From: Magnolia sinica
Lineage: Eukaryota > Streptophyta > Magnoliopsida > Magnoliales > Magnoliaceae
Length of the DNA: 64,000 nucleotides
Assembly: GCF_029962835.1 (NCBI RefSeq)
Contig: NC_080590.1
Location: 58,526,001 to 58,590,000 of the forward strand
Reading direction: 5' to 3'
Shown here: positions 1-10,941 of the stretch, piece by piece
How the letters are laid out: each line of letters begins with the position of its first letter
How positions within the stretch are numbered: the stretch's first letter is position 1
Position numbers and translations under genes: made by a program
Notes under the pieces: model-generated
The model's input: the letters and a program-made list of their open reading frames with translations, nothing else
Told to the model about the DNA's origin: nothing
Databases searched by the model: none

Positions 1-744
1 GTTGCAAAACTATAAATAGTGGTCCCTAGGGCATCCCTAGGCATCATTTAAGCATTAGGAAGTGGAGCAAAGGCGTGGAGGAGCCGTCCCCAAGAGTTTT
101 TCTTCCTTTTCCTTAGTAGTTTTTATGTTTTTCTTAAGAGATTATACTTCAATCATGTCTATGGTTGGCTAAACCTCTTAGTTAGGGCTAAGAGCTGAAG
201 CTTGTATCATGATGGGTTGTTTCCTATTGCTTCGATTCATGTTTATATTAACTATCTTTGATTCTAGTTTGATTATAAGGAATACTTTTAATTTTTAATG
301 GTTTGTTGTGACTCAAATTACAATAGATCTGCGATAGCTTTGAGTATGTTCTTTTCATGTTTTGAGATTGTGAAATTAGGAAATTCTATTGTTCACCATC
401 GTCTCTTGGGCATGGTTGGGTGATATAATCCTCCCTAACTTTCACAACTTTCTCAGATTGGTTGTAGGATTGGTAAATCCTGTTGTGAGCCATGGCCTCA
501 TGGGCATGGCTTTATGATGGAATCACTTCTAGTTCTCACACCACTCTTCTATTGAGAATTAGGTCAAAGGAAGTTCAGATTGATTTTACTTAGATATCTT
601 CCCATTAGATAAGATGGGACTCTGATTCTAGTTGTGTTCATGAATCAAGCATAGATCTCCCTGATCTCTACAAGTGGATCCTAGGAAACCCTAGTATCCC
701 ACCTTTGAATTTCTTAAGTTTTTCATTAAATTTCTCACAATTAT
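1..744 (+). repeat. Athila-like 5' LTR, first part (from TATA box)
   Basis: The sequence matches the 3' LTR from 24755 onward (TATA box, R region, U5). The TATA box TATAAATA is at 11-18. The copy stops at 744, where the chromovirus inserted, and resumes at 14042. The upstream U3 part is beyond the window edge. Confidence 0.85.
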
Positions 745-3700
745 TGTAACGCCCTAAAATTCGGGGGTCGAGCATAGCTCAGCTCCCGAGTTCCAAAACA
801 TCACTTATGCAACATATTTAATGATGGATGTATGTTGTCTGTATTAGTGCATAAAACATGGAATAGATTAAGCCAAAACACAGATATAATTCAGTGATAA
901 GTGAATAAAGCAAGCGGAAGACTTATAGAAATATATGTGTACAAGTGTAAATCCCTGAAGTACATTCACCAACCAGGTCGTATGAAAGTGTTGCTTAACA
1001 AAATTACAAGTATCAAGTTACATCATTTAAATTCCCAAAAATAATCCCAGAGTCCCGCGCATCAGAACAAGCTCGCTAGAACCCGTCTGAAAACTACATA
1101 TAAGAGAAAGCAGCCTCATCATCATCCATCTCCCGCTCTGCCTCAGAAGTCGCATCCACATTTGTAACATCAGAACCTAAGACAGAGTCTGGTGGGTGTT
1201 TAACACCGCCCCAGAACGTGGGAGTGAGTGATCAACTTAGTGGAACAATAAGGCACTGGTTAACATGTTATCAGTTCAATCAAGCAGTAATGATAAAGCA
1301 GAAAATTAAATAAATCCTAAGTACTCTTGTTAATGCAAGGATGTATGCAAAATGATGCGTGCCCTCACGCATACACCCTCAGCGTCTTCATCTGACGTTA
1401 CGCATGACACCACCTCAAAGTGCGCCACATCTACAAAGCACATGTAAATGCGGTGCATGGATATGATTACCAAGTTGTTATTAGTCCCAGACAGAAGGAT
1501 TGGGAAGCTAAAATACCTTCCTCATATTACCATCCAAACAGTGATCCATTCTAGGGTCGTCAATCCTAGACATCTCATACGATCATATGGTTTCAGGTCG
1601 TAGCAAAGGGCTCGTCACCAATCAATGCACGCCTTTCATACCTTTGTTACTACACCAAGGCTCGTCACCTCAATGCGGTATCCAGGCATGCTCGAGGTCA
1701 CTACAAAGGGCTCGTCACCAATCAATGTAGGCCGACAGCACGAATATAGTGTCCCATACCACCATAATCGGCTCACGAGTTTAGTTGCTCACTGGTCACT
1801 ACGGGGAGGCTCGTCACCCCAGCATAGGCCGACAGCTCGACCACGTTATCCCATACCACCATGTCCGGCTCATGAGTCTTAGCGGATCAAGGTACCGAGG
1901 TTAATAGGATTTCATTGGTAAGTTCGGTACCCTAGATTCAAGCAGTAGCGTCCATACATGGTGAACATACATCGGATAACTGGATTACTTGATGAAATCG
2001 ACTAGCACGAGCGGACGTTGAGTTGAGCGACATAGAGTGTACAAACACTCCACGTGGCCAAACCACTGCCGACAACTCTAATACGACTCGGGTTCGTCTA
2101 ATCACGTCCTTTGTGGCAAAAGCGATCTCAGCCACAACCTTAAGGCAGATTACTGATTTCCTGGACTATTCATAGTCCCAAACACATTACACTACAACAG
2201 ATAATGGTATTGAATGTAAAACAGTAAAGGAACAACAACTTTAATCATGTGGTACTCGAGCATCTGAAGAATATCAGCTTAACATAAATGAAAGCATAAG
2301 TAATGCTTGAAATTAAATAACAAGGAATGTAACTAGCAAGAAGGAAATCACACACACTAGTGGGAGAGTTGAGAATCGCTTCTCAATGCCCATACTAGGT
2401 TGAAACATCACACTTTAGATCATTCAGACATTTCTACAAACATTAGAATACATGAAACAACACACATGATGTATGTTGAGAGACAAGCATTTGGACAATT
2501 CCTTTTACCAAGGAGTTGTCATACACACATCTAGCATACATACATGACAAATAATCATGGCAAACACAAGTGCATATTTTATACATTTACGGTACTTTAT
2601 ACATACACATAGAATACACAAATCTCAATATAGCACATGCATATCAGGAACGCAACATAAACACAACATTTGGCATGTGAAATCTCATCCATAACAAGAA
2701 TAAATCATTAACTGGCATTGAAAGCCTTGAAAACCATAACCTATACATTTAAAGTCCGCACCTTAAGCCAAAAAAGAAACACCGAACTGATTTAGACGAG
2801 TTGTCTTCGTCAACGGTGATAGAATGCCCTAAAACAAGGATAGAAATGAGATACAACAACACCAAGACTAATCTAAGCTCTAACACAAATTAGGGTTAGG
2901 TTAACTTACCCAAAGATGAACTCAGAATCGTCAGAATAACGATTCAAAGTGTAGGTTCAAGGATGCAGAAAACCAGGAAAGAATCCAAGATGATTCACCA
3001 AACTTCTCTCTCACTTTCTCTCTCTTTTCCACTCTCTCCAAGCTAGGGTTAGAGAAAATTCGTATGGAAAAGAGAGCTAGGGTTTAAGGACTATAAATAG
3101 GCCTCATAATGATGAAAATAACCCCAGCGACAAGGTATACTTAGGTTATAACCAAAGTAAGCCTCTCTCGATCCAACGAAGCACTTCTGGTGGGCCTATA
3201 ACCACGAAAGGTCGGACTTAAGCTCACTGACCATGGATCTAGGTCAGGCTGAGTTTTCATACCGACTGGCTCTTCAGATCAGCCGTGGCGGACCACACTC
3301 AATTCAACGGTCACAGAATCTCGATCAGGTCCACAAGCACAAGGATATGCCTGGGCCATCTTCCCTGATCAGAGGGTGAAATTAGGTCAGAATCCAACGG
3401 TCAGATAGCTTAAAATCATCGCGTAAGCGACACGACTTAGATTTCATAAAAGCTTATTAAATTTCCAACCATTCTCACACTCTCCACTCCAGACTCAATC
3501 AAATTGACCCAGAACATCACATGGACTTGATTTTCGAGGTGATGGTCAATCCCAACATGGTGACCGCAACAGCCTAAGATCATCACTATCGAACTTTCGA
3601 CTCGCGGTCCAGGTCCGATCCAGAACTTCCAAAAATTCCCCAGAACAACTAGATTTAGCGATGGATCCCAGATTTCAGAGTAACATAGCGCTAACTAATC

Positions 3701-3833
3701 TATAAGTTTTGAGTCATGCAGATCGAATTTAAAGTGATTGATGCGAATTTCACAAGCAATCGAGTATAGCACTAATTACCCCAAAAATAACTACTTAAGG
3801 AAAGATTAGCACAAAATTTCCAAGGTCGTTACA
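745..3833 (-). repeat. Chromovirus 3' LTR
   Basis: About 3.09 kb, near identical to 10942-14036, so insertion is fairly recent compared with the host element. The TATA-like CTATTTATAG on the minus strand is at 3091-3100, followed by a CT-rich leader with AAACCCTA-type boxes. Positions 1604-1880 contain a degenerate internal repeat built on GGCTCGTCACC. Short reading frames here (for example near 1625-1882 and 1938-2135) recur in all copies of the LTR and I do not treat them as genes. Confidence 0.93.
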
Positions 3834-3849
3834 ATCTACCCCCCTTAAA
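3834..3849 (-). other. Polypurine tract of chromovirus
   Basis: On the minus strand the bases directly before the 3' LTR read TTTAAGGGGGGTAGAT and then TGTAACG. A G-run touching the LTR is the plus-strand primer site in LTR retrotransposons. Confidence 0.85.
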
Positions 3850-3869
3850 GAAAATTTCGTCCTCGAAAT

Positions 3870-6800
3870 TCATACCTTCATAAATTCCTCAAGGATAAGA
3901 GGGTAGGTCTTTCTGACCTCAGCTTCAGATTCCCAAGTAGCTTCTTCCACACCATGATGCGTCCATAGCACCTTCACAAGAGGGATAACCTTGCTACGCA
4001 ATACCTGCTCCTTCCTGTCGAGAATACGCGTCGGTCGCAGTACATAAGTGGCATCCTCACTCAACTGCACTTGCTCCCAACTGATAATATGCGAAGGATC
4101 AAGAACGTACTTCTTCAACATAGAAACATGAAATACGTTATGCACGCCCACAAGAGGTGTGGGTAAAGCAAGGCGGTATGCTACCGCTCCCACTCGATCC
4201 AGAACTTGAAATGGACCAATAAATCTCGGCGTAAGCTTCCCCTTCTTACCGAACCGCAGAACTCCCTTCATAGGAGAGACCTTCAGAAACACATGGTCTC
4301 CAACCTCAAACTCGAGCGGTCGACGCCTCATATCAGCATAACTCTTCTGCCTACTCTGTGCTGTCAGAAGTCGACGTCGAATGATGTCAACCTTCTCTGA
4401 AGTCACCTGCACCAACTCTGGGCCAAGCAAACTACGCTCACCAATTTCTGCCCAACAATGTGGTGCTCTGCACGGGCGACCATATAACGCCTCATAGGGA
4501 GCCATGCCGATACTCGCCTGGAAACTATTATTATACGCGAACTCTGCATACTGAAGACAATCATCCCAATTGTCCTTGAAATCCAAAACACAAGCTCGCA
4601 ACATATCTTCCAAGACCTGATTCATGCGCTCCGTCTACCCATCTGTTTGCGGATGAAACGCGGTGCTGAAATTCAGTTTCACACCCATCGCTTCCTGGAT
4701 ACGAGTCCAGAAGATAGATGTAAAACGAGTCTCTATCAGACACAATCTCTAGGGAAACTCCATGTAGACGCACTATCTCCTTGATATACAACCTAGCCAA
4801 CTCGTCTGCAGAGTTAGTGACTCTGATCGGTAAGAAATGCGCCGACTTCGTTAATCGATCAACGATCACCCAAATAGAGTCATATCCCTTTCTCGTTCTC
4901 GGCAACCCAGAAATAAAATCCATAGAGATGAAGTCCCACTTCCATTCAGCTATGGGCATGAGCTACAGCAATCCAGGAGGTCGACGATGCTCTGCCTTGA
5001 CCTGCTGGCACGTGAGACAACGAGAAACAAATTCAGCAATTTGGACCTTCATATTGTCCCACCAATAAGACCTCTTTATATCCTGATACATCTTCGTGCT
5101 ACCTAGATACATCGCAAGCTTAGAACTATGGGCTAACTCGAGAACCTCCCGTGTCAAGTCAGGGATGTCAGGAACACATAACCGGCCACAAAAATGTAGG
5201 CCCCCATCAGAACTAACACTCCAGTCAGAGTTCTCATCTGTACCAACCCGCTTCCTCATCTTCACCAAGAGCTCATCATCTGCCTGAGCTGCAACGATCC
5301 TCTCGTCGATAAGGGGCTGTACACGAATGTGTATGATAACCTCATACGGCTCAACCACCGTAAGCTTCTGCTCAAAATCGCGCACGAACTCCAACATATC
5401 CCACTCTGCTATCATCAGCGGAGCCGCAAACTCAATAGCCTTCTTGCGACTCAATGCATCTGCCACAAGGTTCGCCTTGCCTGGATGGTAAGAAACATCG
5501 AACTTGAAGTCCTTCAATGTTTCCATCCATCGGCGCTGCCTCATATTCAAATCACGCTGCGTGAAGATATACTTAAGGCTCTTGTGGTCACAAAAGAGCT
5601 CGAACTCCTCACCATAGAGGTAATGTCTCCAAAGCTTTAATGCGAATATGACAGCTGCTAACTCCAGGTCGTGCGTAGGGTAATTCTCTTCGTGTTTCCT
5701 CAACTGACGTGAAGCATAAGCAATCACCCTGTCCTTCTGCATAAGGACACAACCCAGGCCAACGCGAGAGGTGTCAGTATATATAATATACTTAACCCCT
5801 TGCTCTGGCAATACTAGCACAGGGGCGGAAGTCAACTTGTCCTTCAGCTCCTGAAAAGCTAACTCCGCCTGCTCATTCCAAGCAAACTTCAAATCCTTCA
5901 GTGTCAACTGCGACAACGGTCTGGCAATCTTCGAGAAGTCTTGAATAAAGCGTCGATAGTAGCCTGCAAGACCCAGAAAACTCCTTACCTCGGAAACTGA
6001 ACTAGGCTGCTTCCAGTCCTGCACTGCAGCTACCCTGGCAAGATCGACGGCTATCCCTTCCTTGGACACCACATGTCCCATGAACTTGACTTCCTCTTTC
6101 CAGAAATCACACTTCTTGAACTGCGTAAAAAGCTGATTCTTCCTCAGAGTATCCAAAACCACTCTTAAGTGCTCCTCGTGTTCTGCCCGGCTCGCCGAAT
6201 ATATCAAGATGTCATCGATAAAGACAATGACGAATCGAAATAAGAATGGTCGAAACACCCTGTTCATCAGATCCATGAACATGACCGGTGCGTTCGTCAG
6301 ACCGAACGACATCACAAGGAACTCATAATGACAGAAGCTAGTCTTGAAAGTGGTCTTCTGCACGTCCCCATCCTTGACGCGTAACTGATGATACCCTAAC
6401 TGCAGATCAACCTTCGAAAAGTACCTTGCCCCCTTCAACTGATCAAACAGATCACCAATCCTGGGCAAAGGGTACTTATTCTTCACAGTTACCAAATTCA
6501 ACCTGCGATAATCAACACACAATCGCAAGGAACCATCCTTCTTCTTCACAAACAGAACAGGTGCTCCCCAAGGAGACACACTAGGCCGAATAAAACTCAA
6601 ATCCAGCAACCCATCTATCTGCTTCCTCAACTCCTCCATTTCACTCGGAGGCATACGATAGGTGGGTAAAGAAATGGGCACCGCACCAGGCATAAGATCG
6701 ATAGCAAAATCAATCTCACGCTGAGGAGGTAATCCAGAAATCGACTCAAACACATCTTCAAACTCCCGAACTACCGGCGTACTAACTAACGCCAATTCAG

Positions 6801-8511
6801 CCATACTCTCCAACAGAGAAGAATAATAATCAATACGAAGAGGGTAACTGACCTGAACTGGGAAAGTAACTATCTCGCCCTCAGGTCCATGGATCGTCAC
6901 TGATCTAGCTTCACAATCAATCTCAGCTCGCATCCTCGTGAGCCAATCCATACCCATAATAACATCGTAATGATAAAGCGGTGCGACTAAGAAATCAACA
7001 CGGATCGATCCACTTCCCAGATCGACCAAACAATCCAAACAACGCTTGCCCAAAGCAGAGGAAATCCCCGTAGCGGTAGTAAGCGTCACTCCTTGCATAG
7101 GAACAGATCTCAAACCCAAACGCCTAACTGCCGCATAAGATATAAGAGAAGTAGTGGACCCTGTATCCACTAACATAGAAACGGGAATACCTTCAATGTG
7201 CGCTGTCACCTCGAAGGACCTCGGCACTAAGTCAGACATAGGCGCTTCAGCTGAAAGCGCATGAACTCGAGCCTGCTGCTGACGATTCAGCGGAGGAACC
7301 ATGGGCCGCTGAGGTGGCCTGAAGCTAGGAACTGCAGGTCTAAAGGATGGATGAGCTGGCGCCGATCGAAGAGGTGGAGGAGAAATAACCTGAGGCATCG
7401 GACGGCTAATCCTCTGCGGTGGAGTAAAACCACTGGCTCGCATACGGGAGAAGTAAAAATGGTCCAAATGCCCTGTCTTCCCACAATATGAACATCGAAG
7501 ATCAGCTCTCATCTGCTGAGCGGGCGGCGCTGAACGCCTAGGAGGAGAATCTGCTCGCGGCCTCTTGCCGAGGAAAGGTGCACCCTGGAAATTCGGTCGC
7601 GGCCTAGGAACCATCAGTGCTCGCATGCGGGACGACCTATCCCCGTCCTGCTCTGCTCGCAAGGACATGCTCACCAGCTCCGCATAAGAAGAAATGCTAG
7701 CACAATAAATCTTCGATCGGATCTCAGGTCTCAATCCCTCAGAGAAACACGGCATCCTCATCGGCTGATCACCCAGGATCAAAGGAACATACCGCCCCAA
7801 CTCAGCGAACTGGTTCCCATACTCCGTCACCGACAACCCTCCCTGGCGGAGGCAAAGGAACTCACTCTCCTTCTCATGTCGATACGTAACTGGGAAATAC
7901 TTCTCGTGGAAGCGGGCCTCAAACGCCCGCCACGACCACACAAAATCCTCCTCGACAGTGCGAAGAACACTGTCCCACCACAGACTGGCCTCCTTCTCAA
8001 ACATGAAGGAGGCAAGCTCAACCTGCTCGACCTCTGAATAGTGCAGCGGTCTCAGCATCTTAGAGATGCGATCGATCCAATACTCGGCCTCCTCGGGTCT
8101 ATGAGAACCCACAAACGTAGGAGGTCGCAAGCGATGGAATCGCTCGAAAGTGCCGCTGGCACTGGCGCTCCCAGATGGAGGCATAGGTGAAATAGGTGGA
8201 GTCGCCCCCACTGACTGAGCAAAGATGCCAGCCATGGAAGAGAGGAACTCCTGCTGCTGCTGTTGCTAAATCTGCTGCTGCTGCATCAACAGCATCATCT
8301 GCTCAAACCTATCAGTAGGCGAAGCAGACGAAGGTGCACGGCTCGACTCAGGAACTGAGGGTGTGACTGGAGGAGCCATAGGTGTCAGCCTAACACCGGC
8401 ATGAGATGGACCCGCCTGTGGATTTGACTGGCTACCGCTCAAGGGAGGAACCCCAGCAAGCGACTCAATCAAAGAGAGACGGGCCGAAGACTTCGAACCT
8501 TTAGGAGGCAT
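3870..8511 (-). pseudogene. Chromovirus gag-pol polyprotein with chromodomain, disrupted
   Basis: Start chosen at ATG 8511 (MPPKGSK). Order: Gag with a Gln-rich stretch; zinc knuckle near 7490; aspartic protease (VDTGS near 7165); reverse transcriptase (FIDDIL near 6215); RNase H (YTDTS near 5790); integrase zinc finger near 5000-5130; integrase core (MDFISGLP near 4920); integrase C-terminus; chromodomain (about 3870-4050, ILDRKEQVLRSK to EATWE). Lesions: TAG at 8266-8268, 4963-4965 and 4635-4637 in the main frame, and a frameshift near 4727 after SDRD. The third zinc-knuckle Cys is Tyr, and the second His of the integrase HHCC finger appears to be Tyr (AMYLG). The protein would make capsid and copy and integrate the element; the chromodomain in this clade is thought to steer integration to heterochromatin. 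The copy is inactive. Confidence 0.94.
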
Positions 8512-8816
8512 CCCTACATTCAACAGAGGATGCAACCTGTCAGATTCTACATCACATAATCCATCCACACAACAACACAGCACAACTCCAAAGACAAACA
8601 ACATGCATTCCATTAATCAAAACGTTGCAATACAAGTAGTGCAGCAATACATGAATCACGACTAGGAAAGCATGTAAACAACAACATCTAACACTTCAAA
8701 CAACCACAACAACTACAACAACCACAAACAACTATAACAACACCAACTACCAAGCCAATAACGGCAACACACAGAAAGAAAACAACAAACAAAGCAAAGG
8801 ACGGCCACGACGACTG
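8512..8816. other. Spacer between chromovirus accessory ORF and gag
   Basis: About 300 bp of low-complexity CAA/ACAAC-rich sequence on the plus strand (GTT-rich on the sense strand). No gene seen. It separates the accessory ORF stop from the gag start. Confidence 0.6.
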
Positions 8817-10049
8817 CTACTCGTCGGAATCAGGAGATGGAGGTGGGGCACCCTTATCCTGCAAGCAACACAGGATAGACTTCAGAGTTCGAGTCACTTT
8901 CTTAAACTTATGTTTAACAAGGCCTCGAAGATCAATAATATCCTGGCGTAAAACAGCCTGCCCTTCTTCAAGCCGTGAAAGACGGGCATCTCTGGCAGTC
9001 TGCTCTACGCTCTGCTCTGGCGCCACAGGAGGAGAGCTATCACTCGAATCCTGTGCCTCATCCTCTTCCTCGTCCTGCTCTGTTTCTTCCTCAATCTCAG
9101 TACCACCTTCAGCAAGACTCTCTTCATCACCGCTCTCAAACTCAGCCTCACTCTCTGAGGCATGCCGACTAGAACCGATCTCCATCTGCTTAAGAGTCCT
9201 CAGATTGATATGACGAGCAGGAACTGGCTTCTCTACTCCAAGCCTATAGCCAAACTCATGTGCAAGCTTGCAAATGAGGCGGCCAAATGGAAGCGAGTCG
9301 GTCCTCCTACTCGAACGAGCGATGAGAATAATCTGGCGCAGGACGTACGTCGGCACACACAACTTCACTTCCTGCCCCACCTGATACAGAAAATCCACCA
9401 TCAGGTGCGTACACTCGCTGCGATTGCTCCACCTTGGGTATACATTGAACGTACACATGTGATGAAGCAAACGGAAGTCATCCGTCATGTAGGTAGCCAG
9501 AAGACTCCTATTAGGTTGCCATTCGACCAGACGACCACACAAGGATCGGGTGCGACAATCCCTCTCGCGCACACTGTTCACATTCTTCTCGCTGGCATGC
9601 ACTTCACCAAGTAGCACATTCAGGAGTCAGGATATCAAAGCAACATTAACAATACCCACTCGACCGCTGCCATAAGGAATCTTGAATTGCAGAGACTCCA
9701 GCGAAGGATTAAGGATGTTGGCATAAAAGGCTCGAACAGTGCTAGCATTCGCGCGATACTCGCCTTCGAACAAAGGACACCAACCAGCCCCTTCTAGGCG
9801 CTCCAACAACAAAAACTCACCATACAGCCGCGGATCAACATGAGCCTCAAAAAGGACTCTACGGCCTTCATAGACTCCATGTGACAACTCCGCCAACAAA
9901 GTTCTACCAATGGGAGCTCGAGGATCGAGGTCCCGCTTGGTCTGGAATTCACGAGTGGCGGACGTGCTCGCGGCGGCACCTCTCGGTCTCCGTGCACGAG
10001 TTGGACGGCTAGTCCCGGCTTCATCCACGGGCGCTCTCTTCTTCCCCAT
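8817..10049 (-). pseudogene. Accessory ORF upstream of gag ('plant transposon protein'-like)
   Basis: A single reading frame of 410 codons starting at MGKKRAP (10049; an upstream in-frame ATG exists at 10106), broken once by TGA at 9627-9629. The N-terminus is Arg/Pro-rich and basic. A globular region follows in two halves: LYGEFLLLERLEGAGW to FYANI, then RLLHHMCTFNVYPRWSN, CVPTYV, PFGRLICKLA. Then comes a strongly acidic Glu/Ser linker and a C-terminal segment likely to be helical (DARLSRLEE...). No protease, polymerase, nuclease or membrane motif is visible. It resembles the family that pipelines label 'putative plant transposon protein' and the envelope-like ORF of Sireviruses, and matches the copia ORF at 38176-39312 in layout and motifs. 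Function is unknown. The TGA is consistent with CGA to TGA. Confidence 0.8.
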
Positions 10050-10941
10050 TAAAGAAAGAAGAGTAGAAATGGAAAATATGGCCGTGATGAACTCAAAGAG
10101 GGCCATAAGAAATGAGAGAAAGAGAGAAATAGGAAGATGGTGAAGCTTTCACACACTTGAGAGCCCAAAAAGGAATGTAAGAGCTCAAATGAGAAGGAAA
10201 GAAAGGGAAATCAGCAATGAGAATAACGGTTTTGAGATGGGGTGATGGGGTTTGCACGAAAATGGAAGAAAAAGAGGATTTGGAAGAGATTTGGAGAAGA
10301 TTGGAGAGGGTTTTCAAGAAAGGGAGAGCTTGGGAGGGATGTTTGTGAAGGGAAAAGGGTTTAGAAAAGGTTTCAAATAGAAAACTGTGGAGGGGTGGGC
10401 CACCTTAGGCCAAGGAAGCATTAGCCCGCGCCGGCCCGGCCCGCCTGGCCAGCTGATCGGCGAGCACTCGCCGAACCGGCGATGGCATCGCCGGTCTCTG
10501 GACTGACTGGCGATGCCACACCGTTTGGGCGAGGTCCTCCTGGTCCCCCATGGTCAGAAATGTGTTGTTCCCCCCTGGGCCCCACAGGAAATGCCCCGAT
10601 CGGCCCCTTGCATGATTTGACGCCTATCGGGCCATTCTGGCAGAAATCTGATTAAACATAAAGATTTCTTGAAGGTTTAAGGGTTAAAACAAGATGATAA
10701 ACCATCTAAACTCATTAATAGATGATCTAAAAAAGGTTTCGGGTCGCTGTGTGTGATCAGGAGGGAGTACAGACTCGATCTCGGCGAAGGTTTGCAGTAA
10801 ACTTTCACCGATAGAAGCTACGGAGCACAAACACACAATCTACAATAGACCCGCACCCAAATACACTAAAGTGGCGACAACGTACGATGTGTGACTATAA
10901 CCCAGGTCCGGTTTATTCCAGATCATGCATTGATACCAACT
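10050..10941 (-). other. Chromovirus leader with primer-binding site
   Basis: Untranslated leader between the 5' LTR and the accessory ORF. The primer site begins two or three bases after the LTR: TGGTATCA on the minus strand at 10931-10938, matching the 3' end of plant initiator tRNA-Met, with weaker match beyond (to about 10924). The middle is very GC-rich and holds two perfect hairpins (10458-10494); the part next to the ORF is purine/pyrimidine-biased. Confidence 0.8.
10458..10494. promoter_or_regulatory. Two adjacent GC-rich perfect hairpins in retrotransposon leader
   Basis: 10458-10473 reads CGGCGAGCACTCGCCG, a 7-bp perfect stem. 10476-10494 reads CCGGCGATGGCATCGCCGG, an 8-bp perfect stem with a 3-base loop. 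They lie about 450 bases downstream of the primer site in the sense direction. Roles in RNA dimerisation, packaging or translation control are possible but inferred from position only. Confidence 0.55.

Noticed and set aside
1625..2135. Small ORFs in the chromovirus LTRs (also 11549-11755, 12139-12336, 16540-17348)
   Set aside because: They recur only because the LTR recurs; no conserved domain, no start context, and frames differ in length between copies.
3091..3100. Plus-strand TATAAATA in the chromovirus LTR as a host promoter
   Set aside because: The element is on the minus strand, where the same bases read TATTTATA followed by a CT-rich leader and splice donor; the plus-strand reading has no supported gene downstream.
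8266..8613. Separate small gene before gag
   Set aside because: It is the Gag N-terminus cut off by the TAG at 8266-8268; the frame continues in Gag.
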